From Neocallimastix lanati (nom. inval.) (taxonomy: Eukaryota; Neocallimastigomycota; Neocallimastigomycetes; Neocallimastigales; Neocallimastigaceae): a stretch of 21,125 nucleotides of DNA. Positions 1-7,709 of the stretch are shown piece by piece. The translations under genes and the position numbers were made by a program. The DNA is taken from positions 1 to 21,125 of the forward strand of contig JACVTC010000515.1 in the NCBI GenBank assembly GCA_016946835.1, written 5' to 3'. The first letter of the stretch is position 1, and each line of letters opens with the position of its first letter. Below the pieces are notes generated by a model. The model was not told where the DNA came from, searched no databases, and saw nothing but the letters and a program-made list of their open reading frames with translations.

Positions 1-299
1 TCAGGGTATTTATTTTGAGGCTGTGGCTTATACATTTGACATTTCTTACAACATTTTATAAATATTTTTATATCTTTATTCATTCCTTTCCAAAAGTAAT
101 CTCTTTTTAATCTATGATAGGTTTTATAACAACCTTCATGTCCTACGTTATGTGCTAAATTAATTAATTTCCATTTTTCTTTTTCATCAAAAATTACTCT
201 TCTTAAATTATTATTTTGTTTATAATAAATAATCCCATCTATTTCTACAAATTTTTGTTTTATATAATTATCAATAAAATCATTTAAAAATTTTTCATC
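1..299 (-). pseudogene. E1 integrase N-terminal HHCC zinc-binding domain (partial)
   Basis: Minus-strand translation from about 299 to the window edge is open and reads as a retroviral-type integrase N-terminal domain: A-H-N-V-G-H-E-G, then Y-H-R-L-K-R and the C-C-K-K-C pair at about 25-40. It aligns residue for residue with the same domain in E2 (A-H-N-I-G-H-E-G ... N-C-E-K-C). The domain binds zinc and helps integrase multimerise and bind the LTR ends. Upstream, this frame meets a stop at about 306-308 while the Asn-rich frame ends nearby, so a single-base frameshift lies at about 285-308. The catalytic core is outside the window. Confidence 0.85.
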
Positions 300-326
300 A
301 TTATATTATTTTCATTATTATTTATT

Positions 327-403
<77 letters not shown>

Positions 404-1479
404 GTAATCATTATTATTAGGTGTAACATTTATTACGAAATTTGTATCTAGATATACATTATTGTTAGATAAAATATTTCTTGAGTAATTTTTATTTATA
501 TCATTATTTAACATTTCATTATTATCATCCTTTTGAAAGTTATTATTTGTAAAATTATTATTAATTTTATCAATTTTTAAAATATTATTATATTTCTTTT
601 TCCTATAGTTATACTTCTATGATCTTCTTGTTCATTTTTATTAAGAGATTTTTTGTTAATATTTTTATCAATATTCAAAATTTTATTGAATTTATTATTA
701 ATGCTTATTTTATTTTGATTTACAATATTATTTTTTCATTTTCATTTTCTTTTGAATTTCATTTGTTGTACTCTCATTTTTTATATCTCTAAATAATACA
801 TTATTTTGAATTACATTATTATTTAATATTTCGGTTTTAAAGCTTGTTTCCTTTGTTAAATAATTATTATTTTTATATGGATCATGTATATTATTATATT
901 TTGTATTATAATTTTCTTTGTTTTCATTTGAATAGTTATTTTGAATAATGTTACAATTTTTTAATTTTTCATCTAAGTAATTAATTTTATTATAATTATT
1001 ATTTTCATTGAGATTATTATTTTTATTCCTATTATTATTTCGAACAAAATTATTTTCATTAGGATTATTGCCTTTATCATAATTGCTTTTTATTACAATT
1101 GCTATTTTCATTATGATTATTGTTTTTATTATAATTGTTATTTTTAATATAATTATTATTAGTATTAAAGTTATTATTTTTATTAAACCCATTAATTTCT
1201 ATTTTTTATCAGAGATATTATTTTTATTATAATTATTATTGTTTTCATTCTCATATAATTTATGATTGTTTGTGATATTATTTATTTTATTTTTTTAGAT
1301 AAATTGCTATTTTTAATAGTATTTTTATTGTCTATTTTTATAAATAAATTGTCATTAGTATTTTCCCTACTGATTTTATTTCTTGATTTATTAATTTCAT
1401 TAGAATTATTATTTCTTATATTCTCTTTTAAAATAATATTTTTAATTGAATTATTATCTTTATTAAAATTGTTTTCCAA
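284..1479 (-). pseudogene. E1 Asn-rich spacer between RNase H and integrase (frame-broken)
   Basis: On the minus strand this stretch encodes mostly asparagine with Lys, Ile and Glu, in open pieces of different frames (1282-1479, 728-1192, 284-514). It sits exactly where E2 has only about 50 residues between the RNase H end (A-D-A-L-S-R) and the integrase zinc domain, so about 1.2 kb (roughly 400 codons) is extra. The sequence is dominated by ATT/AAT triplets. I recognise no folded domain. It was probably one continuous low-complexity linker before frameshifts accumulated. An insertion of non-coding AT-rich DNA is the alternative, but the persistent Asn codon bias in the expected direction argues for coding expansion. 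Confidence 0.6.
329..403. repeat. (ATT)n microsatellite, about 25 units
   Basis: An uninterrupted ATT triplet run. On the minus strand it is AAT repeated in frame and encodes a poly-Asn block of the E1 spacer. Confidence 0.95.
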
Positions 1480-1742
1480 AATAATATTTTATTTTCTTCT
1501 ACATTCTTATTTTGTATATCTTCACCAGAATTTAATCTTGAAAGTGCATCTGCAATTACATTTCTCCTCCCCTCTTCATATAAAACTTTAACTTTTAAAA
1601 TACTGAATTCCGTAATCCATTTAATATGACGGCTAGAAGTAGGTTCTTTACTATTGAAAATATAAACTAAGGGTTTATGATCAGTGTACAAAATAGTTTC
1701 AAAATTATTACCTGTTAAAAATGGTCTAAATTCATAACACAA
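1428..1742 (-). pseudogene. E1 RNase H, C-terminal part
   Basis: The frame reads E-F-R-P-F-L-T-G, then Y-T-D-H-K-P-L (containing a catalytic-type Asp), then N-V-I-A-D-A-L-S-R-L, the typical end of Ty3/gypsy RNase H. It matches the E2 segment Y-T-D-H-K-P-L ... N-V-L-A-D-A-L-S-R. The domain degrades the RNA strand of the RNA/DNA hybrid during reverse transcription. The first residues join the upstream RNase H sequence only through a one-base frameshift at about 1742. The last 25 or so residues (after E-E-N-K) are off-frame: the Asn-rich continuation is in another frame from about 1479. Confidence 0.8.
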
Positions 1743-2190
1743 TAGTAAGCAGCTAATCCTTCCAAATCCGTAATACTATAGTTTAATTCTGCATTTATTA
1801 AGGTACGACTTTCAAAATAAATAGGCTTTTCATCATTATTCTCATCTAACTGAATAGAACTCCACCAATACCATATTTAGAGGCGTCCGTACGAATAATA
1901 AATGGTTTTTCAAAAACAGGAGGTGATAAAATAGGTGCAGAAATTATTTTATTTTTTAATTCAACAAAAGCCTTATTAGTAGTATCAGTCCATACAAAAG
2001 GAACATTTTTTTTTGTAAGTTCATATAATGGTTTAGCAATTTGAGCAAAATTATAAATGAATTTCCTATAATAGCCAATAGCACCTAAAAAAGAACGTAG
2101 TTGCTTAATATTTTAGGAGGTAACCAATTCATAATAACATTCACTTTTGAATCAATAGGACTAATTCCTTTAGTAGATAATTGTGTCCTA
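1743..2190 (-). pseudogene. E1 RT connection and N-terminal RNase H region, multiply frameshifted
   Basis: Not covered by a long ORF, but piecewise translation of the minus strand gives recognisable Ty3 sequence: a stretch like G-H-K-L-S-T-K-G-I-S-P at about 2165, R-S-F-L-G-A-I-G-Y-Y-R-K-F at about 2055-2095, K-P-F-I-I-R-T-D-A-S (RNase H first Asp) at about 1885, and S-I-T-D-L-E-G-L-A-A-Y-Y at about 1760. Frames change at about 2183, 2110, 1858 and 1742, each by one base. I saw no in-frame stop within the matching pieces. This indel-only decay could be a sequence-error signature rather than old pseudogenisation. Confidence 0.7.
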
Positions 2191-3226
2191 ATAATTCTAC
2201 TTCTTCTTTAAAAAAATGACATTTCTCTAAATTAATTTTTAATCCATTATTATGTAGAATTTTGAAAACCTTTTCAAGATCTTTAATATGCTGATCCATT
2301 GAGGGAGAATACACAACAAGATCATCGATATAGACAAAGACACAAACACCAATCAAGTCGAAGAATATTCGGTTCATCTCCCTTTGAAAAGTTGCGGGAG
2401 CATTACACAACCCAAAAGGCATAACTTGAAAATTAAAATTACCATAAATAGTAGTAAAACACGTAATATCTCTATCATCAGGATGCATAGGAATTTGATG
2501 GTATCCTGAAAATAAATCAATTGTTGAAAGAACTGCGGTGTTTCCTACATAATAAAGAATATCATCGATAATAGGAAGGGCATAGGCATCTTTCTTCGTA
2601 CAGTTATTTACTACTCTATAATCAACGCACATTCTTACTTGACCATTTTTTTTTAACACAAGAACAACTGGTGAAGACCAAGGAGAATTTGAAGGAACAA
2701 TTAATTTATTGTTAATGAGTTTAATTATTTCTTTTTTTAGAGCATCTGCTTGTACTTTAGAGAGTCTATATGCTCTCTGTTTAACAGGGTGAGTACCAGG
2801 AACTAAATTAATTCTATGAGGAAATAATTTAGAATTACCTAAATCGTCTGTTTTAACAGCTAAAATATCCGTGTATGATAAAAATAAAATTTTAATTGAA
2901 TCTCTAATAGAAGAAGGTACTTCAGATAATATGTCGTGTACAAGCGAAATTTTCTTATCATTTTGCAGAGATTTTAAATCAACAAAAGATGAATTATCAT
3001 CAGAAGTTATTAAAAGAATAGCGGGACAAATTTTTGAATCATTATTAAGAAATAACACATTATTATCAATAGAAAATAAATCATTATTATTAAGAACTTC
3101 ATCATTAGATAATATTAAATTATCAAAATCACTAATATTTATATTAGAAGTATCATTACACAAAAATTTGACACGCACAATAATTGATAATACCATCACA
3201 ACGCGTAACATAATTTTCAGAATCAT
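2141..3226 (-). pseudogene. E1 reverse transcriptase
   Basis: Open frame holding the Ty3/gypsy RT: a P-V-K-Q-R-A-Y-R-L-S lead-in, W-S-S-P-V-V-L-V-L-K-K, R-M-C-V-D-Y-R, L-S-T-I-D-L-F-S-G-Y-H-Q-I (first catalytic Asp), M-P-F-G-L-C-N-A-P-A-T-F-Q and the active site F-V-Y-I-D-D. All three catalytic aspartates are present, so the domain itself looks sound. The N-terminal 30 or so residues of this ORF overlap another frame (3156-3347), and the last dozen residues after L-L-G-H are off-frame because of a base change at about 2183. RT copies element RNA to DNA in cytoplasmic particles. It would have been made as part of a Gag-Pol fusion. Confidence 0.9.
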
Positions 3227-3347
3227 TTTTATTAATATTTAAATCATTAACATTAGAAAAATTTACATTATACATTAAATTAGAAAGTTCAATAAAATCA
3301 CCATTATCATTTTTACGTAATAAAGTATCATCAACTAAATCTAGCAC
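3156..3347 (-). pseudogene. E1 protease-RT linker fragment
   Basis: A 63-codon open frame that continues the Gag-protease frame after a -1 step at about 3350-3360: the zero frame ends ...K-K-T-D-L-C-stop, whereas the -1 frame reads on through F-V-L-D-L-V-D-D-T-L-L. It ends at 3156 and RT resumes in a further frame. This is the low-complexity linker between protease and RT. The first step could be a programmed -1 shift, but the local AAGAAAAC is not a canonical slippery heptamer. Confidence 0.55.
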
Positions 3348-5167
3348 AAATCTGTTTTCTTAAGCGTGTCAATACCAATTAACACGTCGAAAATATCATC
3401 TTTTTCTATTTTTCTGAAATAGTCTTTGAAAGTGTAGCCGCCTATTTCAATTTCTAATTCGTATACATCCGAAGAAATATAATTATTAGAATAAGCCTGG
3501 AATATTCTTTCCGAAATAGTTCCAACGGCCGTTTTATTTATTTTATACTTCTCGAATGCAGCAGCAGTAATTAAATTAACACTTGCACAAGAATCTAAGA
3601 ATATTTCTGCGTAGGATCCTTCAATAGTACCATTTACTTTTATAACTTTATAGTCGCTTAACAATGATAAAGCATTTATTAAAAATTCTTTACTGGTACT
3701 TTTAATTAATTTTTGTTCTTTGTTAAACCCGGTACGAAATTTAGGACATAAGTCCAATAAGTGTGCCAATTTAAGTTTGACTTCTATATTGGCAACATCT
3801 TTAACCAGGTCATTTATATCATAATTATCGACCAAATTGATCATTTTAATATGTTTCTCTAATTTTGACGTCTTAGTATTACCTCCATTTTCATTTTCGT
3901 TTGTAGTATTGGATATTATCTCTTTAATTCTATTTAATTTGTTAATTTTTTTTGCGTTTGAAATATTTGGTTGGTTTATATATGATATATCCAAATGTTC
4001 CAATTTTTCTGTGTTATTATTACTATCATTATTAGTATTAATATTATCATTAATGTTATTATTATTATTATTGCTACTATTAATATTACTGTTATAGAAA
4101 TTATTAAAATTATTATTGTTATTATAATTACTGTTATAATTATTATTACCATATAGAGTATTATAATTATTATTATTATTATTATTAATATTATAATTAT
4201 TTCCATTATTTCCGTTATTAAACATTCTATTTCCATTATTATTATAATTATTTTCATTATAAAATCCAGAATTAAATTTTCCGAAGGTCATTAATTGATT
4301 CTGATCCTGACTATAATTAAGAGATTTATTTTTATTTCTTAAATTTCTTTTGTTACATTCTCTTGCTTTGTGACCTGGTTCGCCACAGAGGTAGCAAGTA
4401 AAATTTCTAAATTGATTATTATTATTGTTGTTATTATTATTCCTTGAATTAAATCTTTCTTGACGATATCGACCAGTAGAAAACAGATCAGCGTTGCCCA
4501 CATAATACGCATTTTGTATAGAATTATCTAAATCCCTATTTCCTTCGGTCAATCCTCTATATAATGGATGTTCTAATAAAGAATTTTGACAATTAGAATT
4601 ATTTTGGAAGACCATAGAAGTGTTGAGAAATTCATTATTTCCTATGGTCCTTTTTTCGGCTTTCTCGGCTCTTACAGCCACTTCAAAAGCATCCGACAAG
4701 GTATCACATTCGGCTAAGAGAATTTGAGAATGAACATATATTCTTGATTTTATTGAATTTAAATAATCATCGACTGATATAATCTTCTGATAATCTCTAT
4801 CTAATCGATGATACAAGGTTAAATAACGGTAGTTAAAATTCTTTATATTTTCATTTGGTTTTATTTTCAGATTTTTTAAAACTGAGCATTTATCAGCTGG
4901 TTTTATATCCATATACTTTTCAATAGCTGATTGCACTTCTTTATAGTTTGGATACCTTGTGATATTATTCCGAGTGGTTACTAATGATTTCAAAACGTTC
5001 CTCAAGTCAGCCTCCACGGCTATTTTTAGCCATACAAAAATTCTAGATGAATCTTGGATGTCATGCATTTCCATGACACCCTTAAAATCTTCTATCCATG
5101 TGTCTATGTCTTTACCATAGTCACATAGATATGGTAGATCACGTTTTACTTTGGAAGCGTCAACCAT
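3341..5167 (-). CDS. E1 Gag with fused aspartic protease
   Basis: A 608-residue intact frame. Residues 1-190 are a Ty3-like Gag core (W-I-E-D-F near 24, the N-E-N-I-K-N-F-N-Y-R-Y segment near 105-115), homologous to the E2 Gag. A zinc knuckle C-x2-C-x4-H-x4-C lies at 258-271, preceded and followed by poly-Asn (about 243-251 and 305-390). A conserved L-L-D-L-C-P-K-F-R segment (about 470-478) precedes the protease, with F-L-D-S-C-A-S at 523-529 and D-V-L-I-G-I-D near 594-600. The catalytic triplet is D-S-C instead of D-T/S-G. Gag packages the RNA; the protease matures the particle. In E2 the protease is instead in the pol frame. The ATG at 5167 is the first in frame, about 200 bp from the LTR. 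Confidence 0.88.
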   Translation of the reverse strand: MVDASKVKRDLPYLCDYGKDIDTWIEDFKGVMEMHDIQDSSRIFVWLKIAVEADLRNVLKSLVTTRNNITRYPNYKEVQSAIEKYMDIKPADKCSVLKNLKIKPNENIKNFNYRYLTLYHRLDRDYQKIISVDDYLNSIKSRIYVHSQILLAECDTLSDAFEVAVRAEKAEKRTIGNNEFLNTSMVFQNNSNCQNSLLEHPLYRGLTEGNRDLDNSIQNAYYVGNADLFSTGRYRQERFNSRNNNNNNNNNQFRNFTCYLCGEPGHKARECNKRNLRNKNKSLNYSQDQNQLMTFGKFNSGFYNENNYNNNGNRMFNNGNNGNNYNINNNNNNNYNTLYGNNNYNSNYNNNNNFNNFYNSNINSSNNNNNNINDNINTNNDSNNNTEKLEHLDISYINQPNISNAKKINKLNRIKEIISNTTNENENGGNTKTSKLEKHIKMINLVDNYDINDLVKDVANIEVKLKLAHLLDLCPKFRTGFNKEQKLIKSTSKEFLINALSLLSDYKVIKVNGTIEGSYAEIFLDSCASVNLITAAAFEKYKINKTAVGTISERIFQAYSNNYISSDVYELEIEIGGYTFKDYFRKIEKDDIFDVLIGIDTLKKTDLC

Positions 5168-5375
5168 TATTAATTAACTACTAAAAAAGGAAAAAAAAAT
5201 GAAACAAAACTTATATTTAATACGTAATTTATTTTCTTATTTAATTCGACTTATCTCTAATATTATTTATTTATTTTTACTATTATATATATATATATTT
5301 TAATAAAAAAAAAATAATTTTTTTTTTTTTTATAATATTATTATTATTTTCATATAATTTAATAGTGCAGCGCCC
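5168..5375 (-). other. E1 5' leader
   Basis: Non-coding, very AT-rich leader between PBS and gag, with homopolymer A and T runs near 5306-5332. Its end next to the PBS (5364-5375, minus strand GGGCGCTGCACT) is the only GC-rich part and can pair with U5. Confidence 0.6.
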
Positions 5376-5448
5376 GGATTCTCCACCAAAAAATATGATA
5401 CGATATATTTTAAATATTCGTATTTACAATAGTTTTGGGCGCTACACT
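5364..5448 (-). other. E1 U5-leader stem flanking the PBS
   Basis: Minus-strand AGTGTAGCGCCC in U5 (5437-5448) and GGGCGCTGCACT directly after the PBS (5364-5375) can form 12 base pairs with one G-U. A TATA-like AT stretch (5462-5473) lies just upstream, so the U5 arm may be close to the RNA 5' end. E2 has an analogous stem with a different sequence. Confidence 0.7.
5376..5388 (-). promoter_or_regulatory. E1 primer-binding site
   Basis: Minus strand reads TGGTGGAGAATCC, seven bases inside the LTR end. TGG complements a tRNA CCA end. The first nine bases TGGTGGAGA are shared with E2 at the equivalent place. I cannot name the primer tRNA: its 3' end would have to be TCTCCACCA. Confidence 0.75.
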
Positions 5449-6035
5449 GGGGAATTGTACTAAATTATATATTCTAATAATAATATTAATTATTTTATTT
5501 AATTATTTAAAATTTTTATTTTAGGATATTTGTTTTGTAATATTTTATTTTTATTTTATTTTATTTTATTTTATTTTATTTTATTTTATTTTATTTTATT
5601 TTTATCATATTAATTAACTATTAATAATTATAATTTAATTATAATATTCTATAATTAATTACTTAAACAACTAATTTTATTAAAACTAATAACTAAACTA
5701 CTATCTTAACTAATTAAAACATTTTTCTTATATTAAATCAACTATTACTAATTAACATATATCAATAATTTTTTTTAACAAAAACATTTTTTTTTTTATA
5801 ATATTTTTTATATATTTTTTTTTATAATTATTATCTCTATATTAAATCATAATTGTTATATTTTATATAAACATTAATATAAAAGTTTATATTATAATAA
5901 TTAAATTTTATACTATAATAATATCATTTTTATATAATTAATTTTATAATAATATATATTTTACAAACTTTATATAATTAATATAATTTAATAATAATTT
6001 TAAAATATTATTATTTTTCTTTTCATCTTGTATCA
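5396..6035 (-). repeat. E1 5' LTR (640 bp)
   Basis: Bounded by TGATAC at 5396 and GTATCA at 6035, a 6-bp terminal inverted repeat with canonical TG...CA. The left end lies 7 bp from the PBS, as in E2 (6 bp). The right end is fixed because the sequence to its right (from AGAG) is repeated at 20570 while the sequence to its left is not. The partner LTR is outside the window, so the ends rest on these arguments. Confidence 0.75.
5541..5603. repeat. (ATTTT)n microsatellite in the E1 LTR
   Basis: About ten ATTTT units with occasional length changes, inside the LTR. Confidence 0.9.
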
Positions 6036-6039
6036 AGAG
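6036..6039. repeat. Probable target-site duplication of E1 (AGAG)
   Basis: AGAG directly follows the E1 right end. The partner copy would be left of the window. The same four bases flank E2 on both sides. Confidence 0.55.
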
Positions 6040-6050
6040 TTAGTAAAATT

Positions 6051-6121
6051 GTTGTTGTAGTCTGGAGGTAATACACCATGACAATGAAGCCGAACTTATT
6101 AGGTTCAACTCACACCCTTTC
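6051..6121 (+). other. tRNA-like sequence with A and B boxes inside the E3 LTR
   Basis: TAGTCTGGAGGTA (6058-6070) resembles a Pol III A box of the kind seen in tRNA-Glu genes, and GGTTCAACTC (6102-6111) resembles a B box, 44 bp apart start to start. The other LTR copy has the better boxes TAGTCTGGTGGTA and GGTTCGACTC. The T arm and acceptor do not fold, so it is not a working tRNA. It is more likely a degenerate tRNA or a tRNA-derived promoter module. Confidence 0.45.
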
Positions 6122-6333
6122 CCAATCTAAATTATTTTTAGTTAATTAATTAAATTATTGTAGAAAGTTCTAGAGTTTCTTTGGTTAATATTATATAACT
6201 AAATGAAACTAGAAAGTTCTATTTTAATAATTATTTTATCATTTTTCTATAAGATTCATTTTCTAGAAAGAAAACTTAATTTTTCGAACCTTCGTTAATC
6301 TTAACTTTTTCCGAAACTGTTTTTCCGAAAAAG

Positions 6334-6340
6334 TATAAAT
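6334..6340 (+). promoter_or_regulatory. TATA box of the E3 5' LTR
   Basis: TATAAAT, conserved in the other LTR copy (20858-20864), 43 bp upstream of the presumed RNA start at 6377. Confidence 0.65.
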
Positions 6341-6539
6341 AAGCGTGAATTTCTCAATAAAAAATAATTTTTCTTTGTGCTTTTATTAACTAGTTAAAAG
6401 TAATTCGAAATATTACAATAACTAATTAATAATAAAAAATAATAATAAATTTTATATTTTAATAAAAATATTAATAAAACAAATTTTTTAAGAAAACGAA
6501 TTACTTATTAGTGTAGACCTATTGGGTGTAAACCGTTAC

Positions 6540-6550
6540 AATAAAAGCAC
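6540..6550 (+). promoter_or_regulatory. E3 self-priming-type primer-binding site
   Basis: AATAAAAGCAC, at the LTR edge, is perfectly complementary over 11 bases to GTGCTTTTATT at 6377-6387 in the same LTR, downstream of its TATA box. This is the arrangement of Tf1/sushi-type chromoviruses, whose mRNA 5' end folds onto the PBS and primes reverse transcription in place of a tRNA. No TGG (tRNA CCA complement) is present here. Confidence 0.7.
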
Positions 6551-6593
6551 CCAAAGAAAAGAAGCCCAGTACCCCTGCACTAAGGACTAGCCA

Positions 6594-6730
6594 AGGAAAT
6601 CAAGGAAATCAAGGATATCTACCAACTCAAGAAATCAAGGAAATCAAGGAAATCTACCAACTCAAGAAATCAAGGAAATCAAGGATATCTACCAACTCAA
6701 GAAATCAAGGAAATCTACCGAATCAAGAAG
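6594..6730 (+). repeat. Minisatellite in the E3 leader (35-bp unit, about 4 copies)
   Basis: Units start AAATCAAGG, usually given twice, followed by a 17-bp tail ending CAACTCAAG. The last unit is shorter and diverged. It begins about 40 bp after the PBS. Confidence 0.9.
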
Positions 6731-7245
6731 ATTTATTATAAGGCGAATAAAATAAAATAAATTAAATTACAGATACTATTCTAAACAACATCTCGCATTA
6801 AATAGTACTCTACTCTCCGAATAAATATTTATTTTAATTATAATTAATTTTAAATTTCTTACGTTATATATAAAGGCTTGCCTGGCTCCCAAAGCGACGA
6901 TAGTTGAGCATCGTTACCATAATACTTTGTCGTTCAGATTCTGTTGATAACTGGGGAAGATAATTTGTTGTACTTTTTCATGCTAACAAAGGTTAGATAC
7001 AAACAAAAATACAATTACATTACTTCCTTCTACCATTAATTGGTACTAACAATCGACTTAATCTGCGTTTATCGATAAAGAGCTAAAGAGACTTACCACG
7101 CAAGGCTTTAACAAATTATATATTTCCTGGCTCAATACTATATGATTTGGTTTATAACAATTCAATAAGAAATAAAGATTAATCAAATAAAATAAATATT
7201 TAATTACTCCTATATCTTCCAAAATAATTATATATTACTTTATCA

Positions 7246-7247
<2 letters not shown>

Positions 7248-7288
<41 letters not shown>
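7248..7288 (+). repeat. A(41) homopolymer
   Basis: Uninterrupted run of about 41 A in the E3 leader, in the sense orientation. Confidence 0.95.
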
Positions 7289-7293
<5 letters not shown>

Positions 7294-7709
7294 ATCACGG
7301 AATATATCAAAAAAATCAACTCTGAAAATATCCAATCTCAAATCACTCTCAAAATCAATCTGAAATTTTATATCAACTTAATGCAATAAATTTTAAATCT
7401 CAATAATCTTTTCTAAATTATTTCCAGCTCTCTATAACTATTAAATTACTATAATAATATATATACAAATCTACTATACCTAATTTAGTATATTATATAA
7501 ATTTAAAATTTCAATACCAAACCTTATTTAACTCTAAATAATTCCAGTGGGATCAATTATTACTATTTATATATTCAAATCCTCCTTAATCAAAAGTATA
7601 TTATAATTCAATTCCTCTCTATTATACTGAAAAAATCGTTCTTAAATATATCTTATTCCAACTTATTCAATAATCAACTATAAAAATAACAGTGAAACTT
7701 ATATTCAAA

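Larger units (their letters stand above)
1..6035 (-). mobile_element. E1: Ty3/gypsy-type LTR retrotransposon, cut by the left window edge
   Basis: Reading leftwards on the minus strand: LTR (5396-6035), primer-binding site, about 200 bp of leader, Gag-protease frame, then RT, RNase H, an Asn-rich spacer and the integrase zinc domain, which runs off the window at base 1. Gag and pol resemble those of E2, for example the shared core I-K-x-N-E-x-I-K with R-Y-x-T-L-Y in Gag. The right end ...GTATCA mirrors the LTR start TGATAC, a 6-bp terminal inverted repeat, and is followed by AGAG, the same four bases duplicated around E2. Pol is broken by at least seven single-base frame changes. The remaining integrase and the other LTR lie outside the window. 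Confidence 0.85.
6036..6540 (+). repeat. E3 5' LTR, right part
   Basis: About 505 bp repeated at 20570-21059 with roughly 95% identity. It ends ...CCGTTACA. It contains a tRNA-like A/B-box module (6051-6121), a TATA box (6334-6340), an AATAAA (6356-6361) and the putative RNA start (about 6377). The left part of the LTR is not here because E1 is inserted. Confidence 0.85.
6551..7709 (+). other. E3 5' leader
   Basis: About 1.16 kb without a coding frame. It contains the 35-bp minisatellite (6594-6730), a TATATATAAAGG stretch (6865-6876) and a 41-base A run (7248-7288). The leader is long for a chromovirus. I see no splice signals that I would trust. Confidence 0.55.

Noticed and set aside
284-1480. 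Evidence for an alternative genetic code
   Set aside because: Breaks in E1 are frame changes rather than reassigned stops; TAA, TAG and TGA all end frames normally in E2 and E3.
1262-1591. Plus-strand ORF of 109 codons with hydrophobic low-complexity sequence
   Set aside because: It is the antisense shadow of the Asn-rich spacer and RNase H end of E1; TTA/ATT codons mimic a membrane protein.
2871-3242. Plus-strand ORF of 123 codons
   Set aside because: Antisense of the E1 protease-RT region, which has clear sense-strand homology.
3837-4097. Plus-strand ORF rich in Leu/Ile
   Set aside because: Antisense of the Asn-rich part of E1 Gag.
6051-6121. A functional tRNA-Glu gene
   Set aside because: Only the A and B boxes resemble a tRNA. 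Acceptor, anticodon and T stems do not pair in either copy.
6029-6540. A 512-bp LTR running TGTATC...TTACA
   Set aside because: TGTA...TACA looks like neat LTR ends, but the first bases (to 6035) match nothing left of E2 and complete the TGATAC/GTATCA inverted repeat of the E1 LTR, so they belong to E1.
6594-6730. CRISPR-like array
   Set aside because: The repeats are contiguous with no unique spacers; it is a minisatellite in a eukaryotic element.
7040-7060. TACTAAC branch-point motif and a possible intron in the E3 leader
   Set aside because: The motif is common in AT-rich DNA and I found no convincing 5' splice site paired with it.
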